Source: Oscillospiraceae bacterium
GTDB lineage: Bacteria; Bacillota; Clostridia; Oscillospirales; Ruminococcaceae
Reading direction: 5' to 3'
Assembly (NCBI GenBank): GCA_017435745.1
Contig: JAFSEN010000067.1
Location: forward strand, 1-37,380
Length of the DNA: 37,380 nucleotides
Positions 24,384 through 34,063 of this stretch are shown piece after piece. How positions within the stretch are numbered: position 1 is the stretch's first letter; each line of letters starts with the position of its first letter. The notes beneath the pieces were generated by a model. That model saw only the letters and a program-made list of their open reading frames with translations, had not been told where the DNA came from and ran no database searches. Position numbers and translations under genes: made by a program.

Positions 24384-24898
24384 GGGCGGTACCTCCTTAC
24401 ATATTCTTCATAATTATAAATGAATTCGCTGTATCCTCTGTCGGATATATTGGCTTTAAGTTCGTCTTCATCGGTTGCGAGTTTTTCAAGAAGCTCCCAA
24501 TCGAGCGATTTTATAACTTCGGGACTGATTACATCCTGCCGGTCTGTGTCGCGGTAAGAACAAAGCTTTGCAATTACGATGTCTTCAAGAGAAGCGGTGT
24601 AAAAATCAATTTTTTTGCTTTCAATATCAAGTTTGTGCAAGCGGTCTTCATAATTGTACGGGAAATTATTGATATATGCGGCAACCTGTGCGTTGATATC
24701 ATATCTCTCAAGAAGCGGCATGAGCTCCCGCGAAACGCTCAGAGCATCAATATCCAAAGTAGCCCGGTCGATGGTTTCCAAAAGGATAAGAGCGCCTCCG
24801 CCGACGATTACGAGGCGGAAACGACTGTTGTCTTCGTAAAGAAGAGAAGCATCTTCATCAAGCCTTTTAAGGCGTTCCACAAGCTCTTTATATTCCAT
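24380..24898 (-). CDS. DUF6036-type nucleotidyltransferase (putative toxin)
   Basis: The 172-residue protein shows the minimal nucleotidyltransferase signature: VIVGGGALILLETIDRATLD followed by the metal-binding pair DID, then IDFYTASLEDIVIAKLCSYRDTDRQDV, as in DUF6036/AbiEii-like enzymes. Such enzymes act as toxins by adding nucleotides to tRNA or proteins in the systems studied. It precedes and overlaps the HTH gene. The ribosome binding site is weak (AGAAGTG). The promoter and a small inverted repeat just upstream suggest autoregulation. Confidence 0.75.
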   Translation of the reverse strand: MEYKELVERLKRLDEDASLLYEDNSRFRLVIVGGGALILLETIDRATLDIDALSVSRELMPLLERYDINAQVAAYINNFPYNYEDRLHKLDIESKKIDFYTASLEDIVIAKLCSYRDTDRQDVISPEVIKSLDWELLEKLATDEDELKANISDRGYSEFIYNYEEYVRRYRP

Positions 24899-24921
24899 AA
24901 AAACACTTCTTTCATAAAATA

Positions 24922-24973
24922 AATAATACTATTATTCAAAAATAATTTTATATTATATATTCTGATTTGTCAA
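24922..24973 (-). promoter_or_regulatory. Promoter and candidate operator of the nucleotidyltransferase/HTH pair
   Basis: On the minus strand TTGACA (24968-24973) and TAAAAT (24945-24950) are 17 bases apart. AATAATA-C-TATTATT (24922-24936) is a perfect inverted repeat just downstream of the -10, a suitable site for autorepression. The -35 overlaps the stop of the small gene upstream. Confidence 0.6.
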
Positions 24974-25080
24974 GAGTACGGATAGTGGCTTGAACCACCA
25001 TGGCTGTAATGGTGCGGTGCAAAAGCCTTGCGGTGATAGGGACGGCGGTAGGTTTTGTAAAGTGCGTTTTTGTTTTTCAT
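24970..25080 (-). CDS. Very small basic, His/Tyr-rich protein
   Basis: This 36-residue frame starts MKNKNALYKTYRRPYHRK and ends HGGSSHYPYS. GGAGG (25089-25093) lies exactly eight bases before the ATG, better than for most genes here. The peptide is strongly basic, with five His and five Tyr. I do not recognise it. Its stop codon overlaps the -35 box of the next transcription unit. It lies in the mobile island between two terminators and the nucleotidyltransferase genes. It could be a small nucleic-acid-binding or antimicrobial-type peptide; this is guesswork. Confidence 0.55.
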   Translation of the reverse strand: MKNKNALYKTYRRPYHRKAFAPHHYSHGGSSHYPYS

Positions 25081-25114
25081 AGAAAATTCCTCCGTTATAA
25101 ATAAATTTTTGCAA

Positions 25115-25137
25115 CAAAAAAGCTCCCTTTTCGGGAG
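25115..25137 (-). terminator. Terminator after the small Cys-rich gene
   Basis: On the minus strand GCTCCC-GAAAA-GGGAGC is followed by TTTTTTG, 31 bases after the stop of the gene at 25168-25332. Stem sequence is nearly the same as the terminator at 23825-23850. Confidence 0.8.
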
Positions 25138-25167
25138 CGGGTTTAATCGGGTGGGGGTGGTTTTACA

Positions 25168-25332
25168 TTATAGGAAACAGTGCGGGCAATCCACCATTAC
25201 GCAGCCATAGGCGCCGTGAGTTATATCGGCTTTGGAAAAGGTGATATCTTTTCTGCATTCCTCACACTCGGCGCGATAAGGCTGTTTCGGTTCGTCGCTG
25301 TGGTTGCTGATTTTTGCTGTTATTTTCTTCAT
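25168..25332 (-). CDS. Small zinc-ribbon-like protein
   Basis: The 54-residue frame starts MKKITAKISNHSDEPKQPYR and has two Cys pairs, CEEC and CPHC, spaced by about 24 residues. This is the pattern of a small zinc ribbon. GGAGG (25340-25344) lies seven bases before the ATG. A terminator follows 31 bases after the stop. Such proteins are common in phages and mobile elements; no specific role can be assigned. The promoter is not clear: a TATAAT lies near 25,390 on the minus strand without a good -35. Confidence 0.65.
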   Translation of the reverse strand: MKKITAKISNHSDEPKQPYRAECEECRKDITFSKADITHGAYGCVMVDCPHCFL

Positions 25333-25622
25333 TTGGATACCTCCGTTGACATGGGTTTACTGGCGAACAATTATGTCATTTCCTTGGAGTGGAATTATAT
25401 TTTACCACAGATTTTGGGATAGTTTTGCCGACGGCAAACACATTTTTTGTGTCCCTGTAAGGGCTTTTTGCGTAGCAAGAAAATTGGCGACGGCAAAATT
25501 ACAATATTATGCTTCCCGCATAGTTTGTAAAAGCTGATATTAATATAATAATATTGTGTTGTAGAGGGTGTCCGTGGATCGCCTCCGCCGCTCGGTTTTA
25601 CATAAAGCGAAAAATAATCAAA

Positions 25623-25645
25623 ACATGTCTTTTCTTGCTGACTTT
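25623..25645 (+). promoter_or_regulatory. Shared 23-base upstream element, copy 1
   Basis: The element starts ACATGTCTTTTC and ends GCTGACTTT. It matches 34930-34952 at 22 of 23 bases. In both cases it begins exactly 57 bases before the -10 box of a riboswitch leader. Candidate activator or repressor site. Confidence 0.6.
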
Positions 25646-25656
25646 ACCGTAAGCAA

Positions 25657-25685
25657 TGGAAAAATCGGTTTGATGAGTATATAAT
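25657..25685 (+). promoter_or_regulatory. Promoter of cobalamin-riboswitch unit 1
   Basis: TATAAT (25680-25685) is clear; TGGAAA (25657-25662) is a weak -35 at 17 bases. A weak -35 suggests help from an activator. Confidence 0.55.
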
Positions 25686-25736
25686 ACAGATAAAGTCTTA
25701 CATACAAAAAGGTATTAAAATCAAAAACGAATATGC

Positions 25737-25950
25737 TGCATCAAGTTCCGCGTCAAGACCGGCGGTTTTTGCCGGGCGTTGGAATAAGGAAATCCGGTTG
25801 GAGTCCGGAGCCCACCCAGGGGCTGTAAGTGCAGGAGTTTTTTATCCGCGGCGCAAGCCGGCCATTGGCCAGAAGCTGAGAAGGTAGGATAAAGAACGCA
25901 GGAAAAAATTGTTTTCCCCAATGCATGAGCCAGAAAGCCAGTGATGATCG
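25737..25950 (+). promoter_or_regulatory. Cobalamin riboswitch 1
   Basis: The core AGGAAATCCGGTTGGAGTCC, then GGAGCCCACCCAGGGGCTGT, corresponds to the conserved GGGAAxxCGGTG...TCCGG...CTGT of cobalamin riboswitches. GGCCATTGG, GAGAAGGTAG and TGCATGAGCCAGAA follow in the expected order. The closing stem can form from CATCA (25739-25743) and TGATG (25942-25946). Copy 2 has the same core with a different but also complementary closing stem. Cobalamin binding is expected to favour the downstream terminator and shut off the genes. Confidence 0.85.
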
Positions 25951-26013
25951 AGCCCGAAGAACGCAAAAACCGCAATTTTGCGCGGACGGGAAAGTTTTGG
26001 GAACAGAAATTCG

Positions 26014-26048
26014 GCTGCAATAACCAAGGTGTTATTGCAGCTTTTTTT
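26014..26048 (+). terminator. Regulatory terminator of cobalamin riboswitch 1
   Basis: GCTGCAATAAC (26014-26024) pairs perfectly with GTTATTGCAGC (26031-26041) and is followed by seven T. It lies between the riboswitch and the first ribosome binding site, so it is an attenuator. Confidence 0.88.
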
Positions 26049-26070
26049 ATTGCCAAAAAAGGAGAAAAAG

Positions 26071-26337
26071 TTGATTTCGGAAGAAAACATAATTTTAAGG
26101 GAAGAAAAACGCGGACTTAACGAGGAACGAAGGATCCTTGAAGATAAGTTTGCGGAAGAACATAAAAACAGTACCGACAAGGAACTTCTTGATGTAGTCC
26201 GGAAAAAAGCAGAGGAACTTGAAAGGCTCCCCAAAAAACACGAAGTGGTTGGATTTGTCTGCATTAAAGCAAGGTTCGGCCCCTGGCCGAGAGTTCTTGA
26301 AAAAGCCGGACTGAAAGAAAAGAAGGCAAAAAAATAA
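26071..26337 (+). CDS. Small HNH-repeat (homing endonuclease associated repeat) protein
   Basis: The 88-residue product has a charged N-terminal helix (residues 1-30) and one copy of the repeat found next to HNH/homing nucleases: KELLDVVRKKAEELERLPKK, then FGPWPRVLEKAGL. In larger proteins this repeat is thought to bind DNA. No nuclease domain is present. The start is TTG 26071, six bases after GGAG; an open frame further upstream crosses the terminator and is rejected. It is the first gene under riboswitch 1, 102 bases before the dockerin gene with no terminator between. A regulatory role for the unit is possible. Confidence 0.7.
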   Translation: MISEENIILREEKRGLNEERRILEDKFAEEHKNSTDKELLDVVRKKAEELERLPKKHEVVGFVCIKARFGPWPRVLEKAGLKEKKAKK

Positions 26338-26439
26338 CGGAAACCGGGAAAAACAAAATCCCATTAGTTTTAATAAGGTAAAGAAAGAAGTGAACTTAAA
26401 AAAGCATAAATTATTTTCATTAAGAGAGGAGAAACGATA

Positions 26440-27621
26440 ATGAAAAAGAAAATTTTAAGCGTTTTTCTGGCGGCGGTGATGGTTGTTCTTATGCTGCCGG
26501 TAAATGCGATTGCAACGGAAGACGTTGTTTATTTCACTTTGAGCGGCGACGCTCTTTTCCTGAAATCAGAAATTACCGGAGAACCCATGACATATGTTCC
26601 GGTAAAATTTTCCGAACTGGAAAAAATAAATCTTGAAAATTACGGATTGGGAGAATATCTCTATGATAAGGACGGTGACGGAAATTATGAAATAACCGCG
26701 CTCCATCTTCTTGTTTATGCCTATAAAACCCATTATGATCCAAATTTTTCACAGAATGGTGATGGGGATTTTGTTCTTCAAAACGGCCCTGCCCACAGCT
26801 TTTTTGTAAGATTCTGGGGACATGACTGCAACCTTAACTATTATCTGAACGGCGAATATCCAATTGATGAGGAACTCAGCGCGGGAAGCACAACTCCCCA
26901 GGGCGCAACTTCCGACAGAATCGTTCTGGAACCCGGAGATACCCTCAACATGATGATGTTCGAAAGCTGGTCTTTTTATGGAGATCCCCTTGCGGGTTTC
27001 CATTTCTTCACCGATTCAGTTTCGGAAAACCACAGCATTATACATAATCTTTCCGCCAAAAAAGGCGAAGAAGTAACTCTTGGTTATATGCGAGCTTACG
27101 GAAACGTTGATGCAGGCGAAAATGCAAATCACAATTTTGAAGCGGGAGTCAAAGTTTATTACAGCAAAAAAGCTTTTGAAAACGAAAACATTCTCGGTTA
27201 TTCCCCTGAATATGCAAAATATGACTGCGATTACGTTGTAACCGATGAAAACGGCGAATTTTCCATTACTTTTGAAGAAAGCGGAACCTGGTACCTCTGG
27301 ACCGTCGGCGGTTATTCCGACAGCACCTGGAACAATGACAGCACCGACTATGCAATAGTTTCTGCGCCGGCTTATGCGGTTGTAAAGGTTGAAAGTGAGG
27401 AAGAACCGGTAGTTTACGGTGACGTTGACGGAAACGGAAAAGTTGAAGCTTTTGATGCAAGCCTTGTGCTCCAGTATGTTGTAGGAAAAATTTCCGAAAA
27501 TGATATTGCGGTTTTGGCGGCAGACGCTGACGGAAACGGAAAAGTTGAAGCCTATGACGCAAGCCTTGTTCTTCAATATGTTGTAGGAAAAATCGCTTCT
27601 TTCCCGGCGGAAACAAAATAA
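26440..27621 (+). CDS. Secreted dockerin protein with possible transcobalamin-like ligand domain
   Basis: The 393-residue protein has a signal peptide ([19 protein letters not shown], cut near AIA). A domain of about residues 27-170 contains [39 protein letters not shown] and [13 protein letters not shown]. It resembles, in my memory, domains of Firmicutes surface proteins related to the transcobalamin-like (DUF4430) group; this is not verified. A beta-rich domain follows (about 180-320). The C-terminus is a type I dockerin: two near-identical repeats, [20 protein letters not shown] and [20 protein letters not shown], with calcium-binding Asp/Asn residues. There is no sortase motif, so it probably docks to a cohesin. 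GGAG is eight bases before the ATG. Confidence 0.85.
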   Translation: MKKKILSVFLAAVMVVLMLPVNAIATEDVVYFTLSGDALFLKSEITGEPMTYVPVKFSELEKINLENYGLGEYLYDKDGDGNYEITALHLLVYAYKTHYDPNFSQNGDGDFVLQNGPAHSFFVRFWGHDCNLNYYLNGEYPIDEELSAGSTTPQGATSDRIVLEPGDTLNMMMFESWSFYGDPLAGFHFFTDSVSENHSIIHNLSAKKGEEVTLGYMRAYGNVDAGENANHNFEAGVKVYYSKKAFENENILGYSPEYAKYDCDYVVTDENGEFSITFEESGTWYLWTVGGYSDSTWNNDSTDYAIVSAPAYAVVKVESEEEPVVYGDVDGNGKVEAFDASLVLQYVVGKISENDIAVLAADADGNGKVEAYDASLVLQYVVGKIASFPAETK

Positions 27622-27634
27622 GGAGATAATGAAA

Positions 27635-30600
27635 ATGAAAAAATTGATTTCCATGCTTCTTGCGGTGCTTATGGTTGCGGGAATGTTCCCGATAACCGCA
27701 CTTGCGGAAGAAAACCCGACAATTACATTGACATCGAATATTTCCGAAGCAAAAATCGGAGATACCGTTGAGGTTACAGCCGCGGTTGCAAACAACCCCG
27801 GATTTTCCTCGATGGCTCTTACTCTTCAGTATGATGAAAAAGTTCTTGAATTCAAAGGAATTAAAAAAGAACAGAACCTTTACGGCCAGGAAGTTACCGC
27901 CGGACTTTTCGGTGCAGGAACCTGTGAATATAACGGAAACAAAGTTGCATTTGCTGCCTCTTCCGATATTGCCGTAAACAATACCCTTTTTATTGCTGTT
28001 TTTGAAGTTGTCGGTTATGGCGGAACCGCCGTTTCCGCTTCTGTTGAAGAATTCAAAAAAGCGGACGGAACAAGTTTTGCCGAATCCGCAGTTGTTGTTC
28101 CTTCCGGTTCTGTTAAAGTTGAACAGGAAGTTGTTGAAGCAACTGGAATAACCATTAACAAGGAAAAACTTTATCTTGGAATCGGTGAAGTCGACATTCT
28201 TAAAGCAACCGTTCTTCCGGAAGACGCAACCGACAAAACCGTTGTATGGTCTTCTTCCGCAGAAGGCGTTGCAACAGTTGATCAGAACGGAAGCGTAACT
28301 GCGGTTGCGGCAGGAACCGCAACAATCACCGCAAAAACCGGTGATTTTGAAGCAAGCTGCGAAGTTACCGTCATGGGCAATAAAATCAATGTTAATGATG
28401 ACGTGGTCGACATTACCGATTATACAATCGGATCCATAGCTTCTTATTATGGAAAAGCAACCGGAATAAAAGTTGAAGGTGTGACTGTCAATACTGCTTA
28501 TGAAAACGGAAAAACAGTTTATATAGTTGTTTCTGCAGATATTGCCGACGGTACAAACATCAATACAACATTCCAGACTTCCACCAATAGCTTTACTGTT
28601 GAAGGAGTAAGCGGAGCCATCGCCTTTACTGACGGATGCAACCTCAGTCAGAAACTGGTTGCAAAATATAGTGGCAGACTTGAGCGAGGAAACATAACAT
28701 ATAATCTTGTTTTCATTAAGGAAGAACTTCCAACCGAGGTTCCTTCCGTAATCGTGGAAACAGGTTCCGAAGAGGTTTATCAGTACAACAAATTCGAAAT
28801 CGATCTCAGCAAATATTTCAGCGAAGCTTTTACCTATTATCTTATTGAAGGCGAAACCGAAACCGCAATTGAAGGAAACAAATATTCCGTAAACACCCAG
28901 ATTGTCGGTGAACAGACTTTTGTTTTTGCCGCTGAAAACAACATCGGCAGATCCGAAAAAAACGTTAGCGTAACCGTTAACGTAAAAGAAATTCCGGGCG
29001 GAATTTACATCGGGAAAACCACAAACAACGGTTCTCTTGATATAATCACCTTTAAGGACGGCAGCGGAAATTATATTGAAGGCGCAGCCATTGTTTATGA
29101 TGAAGCAGGCAGAAAAATCGAAGTGACCCTTCCCCAGACTTTTGAGCTCAGCGGAAAAATCACCGCGGAATTCAGCCTTACACAGAATGCTTCGAATCTT
29201 CCTTTTGTTTCGAACAGCACCGCTTTCAATCAGGGAGTAAAAGGCAGCCCTTACAGCATTACCACAACCCTTTCTTCCGGAAAAGCAAACCAGGCGTTCT
29301 ATTTTTACAACGCGGTTCCCAAGGCAACAAGCAATGTTTATGAAACATATACGATAGTTTATAAGATTTTTAACAATATCCCCGTTCTTGCGGAAAATGT
29401 TCCCGAATCTGTTTCCGCAACCGCAACAGCAGGAACCGATTATAAAGTAAATCTTGAAGGCCTTTTTACCGATAAAGATAACGACGCGCTCACTTATGAG
29501 GTCAAGGTTGACGACGGAAACTGGACAGCAGTTTCCGGAAGCGAATATGTCTATAGTAATGACGTTCCCGGAACCTATGCCCTTGTTTTCCGCGCAAGCG
29601 ACGGAAAAGATTATTCCGAAGAAACCCATACCGTAAACCTTACCCTTGAAAACAGCACCGAAACCTATACAACCAACGTTGTTGTTCCGGAAGGCGTTGA
29701 TGCAAAATTCTATATTACAGACGGTTTTGAAAACGGAACCGACGTTCCCGGTGCGGAACTTTCTGCAGAAAAAACAGGAAATATTTATGCCGTAACCGTT
29801 CCCGCAAACATCAGCAAAATCTCTTTCCGCAGCGGGAATATGGGAATGGCTTTTGATGCGGCCGAAAACGGCAGCATCGATCTCAGAAAAGTTTCTATTT
29901 CCGCAAAAGATCTTTCCGGAAAAGAAGCCGAAATCACTTCCACCGTAAAATACGGCGAAAACAATGCCGCCGGCGAAAACAACATCTATCTTCTTGTTGA
30001 AGGAATTGAATATGTTTTCACCGCAAATCCCGTTTCTTCCGATTATGCGGCAAAATCCGTTACCGAAACCCTTCCTTCCGGAGAAGAAGAATATAAAGTT
30101 GAAGCGGTTCTCGATTATAAAAACGCTTTCACCTTTACTGTTCCCGAAGGCGCAACCGCAAAACTTTTTAAATATAATAAATATTACGATTTCACCAATC
30201 TTTCTGCCCTTGCATCCAAAGATAATGAAGACGGAACCGTAACTTATTATTTTAACGCAGATACCAAAAACGGAAACTATGTTTATTACGCTTTCATGGA
30301 AGGCAAAATTACCAAAGCGGGATATCTTGCCTGGGGCACCGCTTCTTTGAATATTACTTTTACTGAAAGCGATTACAGCGCAGACGCAAGATTCGATTAT
30401 TCGGATCCTTCCTATACCAATGAGAACAAAACCGTTGCGGAAGACAATGTTCTTCTCAACGTAAATGCACAGAATGCGCTATGCCTTTCCGTCGGAGAAA
30501 CAAAAACCCTTAAAGGCTACCGCGCCTGGGAAATCATTCCCGTATCCTATAACAACTGGATCATCACCCCCAATTTCCATTTTAACGTTGTATGGGAATC

Positions 30601-33600
30601 CGAAGAGGGAGTTGTAAGCCTTGAGGACAAAGTTTCTCCTTCCGCAGGAAACGGAAACGATTGGCAAACTCTTAAAGCGGAAAAAGAAGGCGTTGCAATC
30701 ATAGAAGTTACCTATGATGCGATCCAGGTTGACGGCGGAACCTATGACGGTCTTTTCGGCGCAACCGACCCCGCAAGATCCGGAATTGTTATAGTTCAGG
30801 TCGACAAAGCCGAAGCAAACGTTGATTTCGGAATTGACGGAAGAGCCGGACAGGGAAGCCTTGTTTATGAAAACAGCATCAAAAAGAATTGGGACGCCGA
30901 ATTCGATACCCTTTATTTCACCGAAGATTCCGGCGAACTTAAACTTTCGCCTTCTTCCGAAGAAACCATCACCGAAGTTGCTGTAAGCGGCGATAAAGGA
31001 GCAAGCTGGACCGTTCTTAATGCAGGAGACGGAGTTTACACCGCACCTATCGTTCACGGAAACAACATAATCCGTGTTACCACCGATAAGGGCACCGCAT
31101 ATCAGGTTGTCCGCGGATACAAAATAACTGTATCCGTTATAGAATTCAGAGGTGACCTTGACGGAATCGTTGAACCCGGCGAAACCGCAAGAGTAACCTT
31201 TAAAGGACTTCACCAGCCCATCCCGAAAATGGCGGGTAACTATAACCCCGGTTACAGAGGCAACACCGAAGGCGACGGCGGCACCCATGTTTCCTTTATG
31301 TTTAACGGAAGCAGAGTTTCCGGAGCAAAAGCTCAGTATAACTTTGCATCCGCCGCAAACTATATTGATGTCGTAATTCCCGAAGAGGGAGCACAGAGCG
31401 AATATGTTCTTTCCGGCGGCTGCATCGGAACCGGAATAATCGGCCTTACCGCATTTGCAGACGGCGGTGACAGCCACAGAAATATTCCCGACGGCGGATG
31501 CACCACCCGCGGTTCTGAATCCACCTACCATACCAGAGCCGTTCTTCCGGATGTGACCATCAAAGTTACTGCTGAAGGCGGAGAACCCGAAGCTCCGAAG
31601 GTAATTGAAATCGAAACAGGTTCCGCAGAACCGGACAAAAACTCCGGAACCGCGCTGAAAAAGATTGTTATCAATGGCTACAGCGGAACTGTTCTTGAGG
31701 AATCCACCGAACAGAATTATGTTATTGAGCTTGAAGAAGATACAAATAAAGAAAGCCCAATAATCATTGAAATGACTGCGCTTCTGAAAGCCAACAAATA
31801 TGATAAAGTGGCAAAAACCCGTTATTTCTGGGCAAACACCCCCAACAGCAAAAACAGAAGCGAAGTAACCATTCTTGAAGAGGATCCGGGAACGGTTACG
31901 GTTCTTCCGGAATGGATCAACGGCGAAGCCGTTGTGATAGTCGGTATCGGCGAAGACGACGGAATTGTTAACGACGGCACAAGAAACAAAGCATATACCC
32001 TTAATTTCAAAATTGCCGGTTCTGTGGAAGAACATGAACACAGCTTTGTAAAAGAAGTTGCGGAAGAAAAATATTTCGTTTCTGCCGCGGATTGCGAAAA
32101 CCCTGCAGTTTATAAACTCTCCTGCGAATGCGGCGAAGCCGGAACCGAAACCTTTAAATACGGAGAAGCTCTGGGCCATACCGAAGTTATAGACGCGGCG
32201 GTAGCGGCTGAGTGTGAAAAAACCGGTCTTACAGAAGGCAAACACTGCTCCGTATGTAACAAAGTTCTTGTGGCACAGGAAGAAATTCCCGCACTCGGAC
32301 ATAAAGACGAAGACAAAAACCATGTTTGCGACAACGGATGCGATGTTGCCCAGGGCACCTGCGAAGACGCTGATAAAGACCACAAATGTGATTACGGCTG
32401 TGACAAAGTTTTCTTCGCACACGAAGATACCAATAAAGACCATGTCTGTGACGAATACGGTGCGTTCTGCGCATACGGCGACATAGGCGAATGTGAAGAT
32501 AACAACTTCGACCATCTCTGCGATTTCTATGGTGTTGAATGTCCTTACCGCAAACTTGAAGAACATGTTGATAACGACAAAGACCACCTTTGCGACGATT
32601 ACCGCCTTGAATGCAAAGTAGGCAGAATCGGCGAACACGCTGACAGCGCGGACGACAAAGACCATATCTGCGATTATTGCAAAGATGAAACGGATATTCT
32701 TGAAGAACACACCGAAATTATCGACGCAGCTGTAGCAGCCACCTGCACCGAAAACGGACTTACCGAAGGTAAACACTGCTCCGTATGTAATGAAGTTCTT
32801 GTTGCGCAGGAAGTTGTTGAAGCATCCGGCCATACAGAGGAAATCATTTCCGGAAAAGAACCTACCTGTACCGAAACCGGACTTACCGAAGGCAAAAAAT
32901 GCTCCGCCTGCGAAACTGTAATTATATCCCAGTCTGTAATCGAAGCGCTTGGACACAACGAAGTTACCGATGAAGCAGTTGAACCTGACTGCGAAAGCAC
33001 CGGTCTTACCGAAGGTAAACATTGCGACCGTTGCGGAGAAGTTCTTGTTGCACAGGAAGTTGTTCCTGCACTCGGACATGATTACAAATATGAAACCACC
33101 AAAGAACCCACCTGCACCGAAAAAGGCGAATTCAGAAAATACTGCGCAAACGGCTGCGGCTTTGAAGAATTTGGTGAGATCGATGCTTTCGGTCACGAAT
33201 GGGGAGATTGGGAAACCATAAAAGAACCCACCTATGAAGAAGAAGGAACCGAAGAACGCGTTTGCGAAGCTTGCGGCGAAAAAGAAACCAAAGCAATCGC
33301 AAAACTTGTTCCTTCCTCCACAGAGGAAATCGTAACCGAAGACGGAAAAACCTATGTTGTTGCATATCAGGAAGACACCGTAATAGTTCCCGAACAGCTT
33401 AAGGAAGAATATCCCGACGAAGAAGCTGTAAAAGAAGCGCTTGTTGAAAACATTGAACTTGAAGGCGAAGAAATCGACGTGACCTTCAGGGAAGTAACCG
33501 TAGGTTATTTCGACGAAGAAGGAAACTTTGTTCCCGCAAGCGAAGAATACTTTGAAAAATACGGAAAACTTGATATCGTTCTTGAATATCCCGAAGGCGC

Positions 33601-33973
33601 GGACAAAGACGACAATTTTGAGGTACATCACCTTAAAGACGACGGAACCATTGAAAACTGCGAGATCAAGGAAAGAACCGATAAAGGCCTTGTAGTTGAG
33701 GTAGAAAGCCTTTCTCCTTTCGCAATCGCATATACCGAAAAAGTTGAGGAAGAAGATGAAAAGTTCACCTGGTCCGATCTTTTCGAGTGGCTTGAAGACC
33801 ACAAAAATCCTTCCGATGATGAAGATAAGGAACCTTCCTTCATCTATGAAGGAAACAATTCCGAAGAGGACGAAACTAACCCCAACACCGGAGCACCGGT
33901 ATATTCAGGTTCCGCTTTTGCGGCAATCGCCGTTCTTGGTGCTGCTGTATATGTTCTCGGAAAAGGGAGATAA
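27635..33973 (+). CDS. Giant cell-wall-anchored cohesin protein
   Basis: The 2112-residue protein has a signal peptide ([20 protein letters not shown]), a cohesin-like domain (about 25-168; [20 protein letters not shown]-type core is seen as [18 protein letters not shown]), and a Big2 Ig-like domain (about 172-248). A long series of beta-rich modules follows to about 1460. Residues 1465-1890 hold Cys-rich repeats of the type [20 protein letters not shown] and KDHxCD. The C-terminus has NPNTGA (about 2082), a hydrophobic helix and KGR, a sortase-type anchor. ATG 27635 is nine bases after GGAG; an ATG six bases earlier is too close. It lies 13 bases after the dockerin gene, so the two are probably partners. 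Confidence 0.88.
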   Translation: MKKLISMLLAVLMVAGMFPITALAEENPTITLTSNISEAKIGDTVEVTAAVANNPGFSSMALTLQYDEKVLEFKGIKKEQNLYGQEVTAGLFGAGTCEYNGNKVAFAASSDIAVNNTLFIAVFEVVGYGGTAVSASVEEFKKADGTSFAESAVVVPSGSVKVEQEVVEATGITINKEKLYLGIGEVDILKATVLPEDATDKTVVWSSSAEGVATVDQNGSVTAVAAGTATITAKTGDFEASCEVTVMGNKINVNDDVVDITDYTIGSIASYYGKATGIKVEGVTVNTAYENGKTVYIVVSADIADGTNINTTFQTSTNSFTVEGVSGAIAFTDGCNLSQKLVAKYSGRLERGNITYNLVFIKEELPTEVPSVIVETGSEEVYQYNKFEIDLSKYFSEAFTYYLIEGETETAIEGNKYSVNTQIVGEQTFVFAAENNIGRSEKNVSVTVNVKEIPGGIYIGKTTNNGSLDIITFKDGSGNYIEGAAIVYDEAGRKIEVTLPQTFELSGKITAEFSLTQNASNLPFVSNSTAFNQGVKGSPYSITTTLSSGKANQAFYFYNAVPKATSNVYETYTIVYKIFNNIPVLAENVPESVSATATAGTDYKVNLEGLFTDKDNDALTYEVKVDDGNWTAVSGSEYVYSNDVPGTYALVFRASDGKDYSEETHTVNLTLENSTETYTTNVVVPEGVDAKFYITDGFENGTDVPGAELSAEKTGNIYAVTVPANISKISFRSGNMGMAFDAAENGSIDLRKVSISAKDLSGKEAEITSTVKYGENNAAGENNIYLLVEGIEYVFTANPVSSDYAAKSVTETLPSGEEEYKVEAVLDYKNAFTFTVPEGATAKLFKYNKYYDFTNLSALASKDNEDGTVTYYFNADTKNGNYVYYAFMEGKITKAGYLAWGTASLNITFTESDYSADARFDYSDPSYTNENKTVAEDNVLLNVNAQNALCLSVGETKTLKGYRAWEIIPVSYNNWIITPNFHFNVVWESEEGVVSLEDKVSPSAGNGNDWQTLKAEKEGVAIIEVTYDAIQVDGGTYDGLFGATDPARSGIVIVQVDKAEANVDFGIDGRAGQGSLVYENSIKKNWDAEFDTLYFTEDSGELKLSPSSEETITEVAVSGDKGASWTVLNAGDGVYTAPIVHGNNIIRVTTDKGTAYQVVRGYKITVSVIEFRGDLDGIVEPGETARVTFKGLHQPIPKMAGNYNPGYRGNTEGDGGTHVSFMFNGSRVSGAKAQYNFASAANYIDVVIPEEGAQSEYVLSGGCIGTGIIGLTAFADGGDSHRNIPDGGCTTRGSESTYHTRAVLPDVTIKVTAEGGEPEAPKVIEIETGSAEPDKNSGTALKKIVINGYSGTVLEESTEQNYVIELEEDTNKESPIIIEMTALLKANKYDKVAKTRYFWANTPNSKNRSEVTILEEDPGTVTVLPEWINGEAVVIVGIGEDDGIVNDGTRNKAYTLNFKIAGSVEEHEHSFVKEVAEEKYFVSAADCENPAVYKLSCECGEAGTETFKYGEALGHTEVIDAAVAAECEKTGLTEGKHCSVCNKVLVAQEEIPALGHKDEDKNHVCDNGCDVAQGTCEDADKDHKCDYGCDKVFFAHEDTNKDHVCDEYGAFCAYGDIGECEDNNFDHLCDFYGVECPYRKLEEHVDNDKDHLCDDYRLECKVGRIGEHADSADDKDHICDYCKDETDILEEHTEIIDAAVAATCTENGLTEGKHCSVCNEVLVAQEVVEASGHTEEIISGKEPTCTETGLTEGKKCSACETVIISQSVIEALGHNEVTDEAVEPDCESTGLTEGKHCDRCGEVLVAQEVVPALGHDYKYETTKEPTCTEKGEFRKYCANGCGFEEFGEIDAFGHEWGDWETIKEPTYEEEGTEERVCEACGEKETKAIAKLVPSSTEEIVTEDGKTYVVAYQEDTVIVPEQLKEEYPDEEAVKEALVENIELEGEEIDVTFREVTVGYFDEEGNFVPASEEYFEKYGKLDIVLEYPEGADKDDNFEVHHLKDDGTIENCEIKERTDKGLVVEVESLSPFAIAYTEKVEEEDEKFTWSDLFEWLEDHKNPSDDEDKEPSFIYEGNNSEEDETNPNTGAPVYSGSAFAAIAVLGAAVYVLGKGR

Positions 33974-34005
33974 TTTCCTTACTTTTTAAAATTTCCACAA
34001 AACGG

Positions 34006-34040
34006 AAAAAGAGCCCTGCCGATCCGGCAGGGCTCTTTTT
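34006..34040. terminator. Bidirectional terminator between the giant surface gene and the AraC gene
   Basis: AAAAAGAGCCCTGCC pairs with GGCAGGGCTCTTTTT around a small loop. It serves both convergent genes. Confidence 0.9.
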
Positions 34041-34063
34041 CCAATCATAATGAAAAAAACAAA

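Noticed and set aside
25180-25537. Two plus-strand frames of about 80 codons
   Set aside because: They are shadows of the small zinc-ribbon-like gene on the minus strand, which has a better start and Cys pairs.
27266-29629. 787-codon open frame on the minus strand
   Set aside because: It is antisense to the dockerin and giant cohesin genes, has a biased Cys/Phe/Asn composition, and has no ribosome binding site or recognisable domain.
30479-33802. 1107-codon open frame on the minus strand
   Set aside because: It is antisense to the giant surface protein; its composition is a mirror of that gene's codon use.
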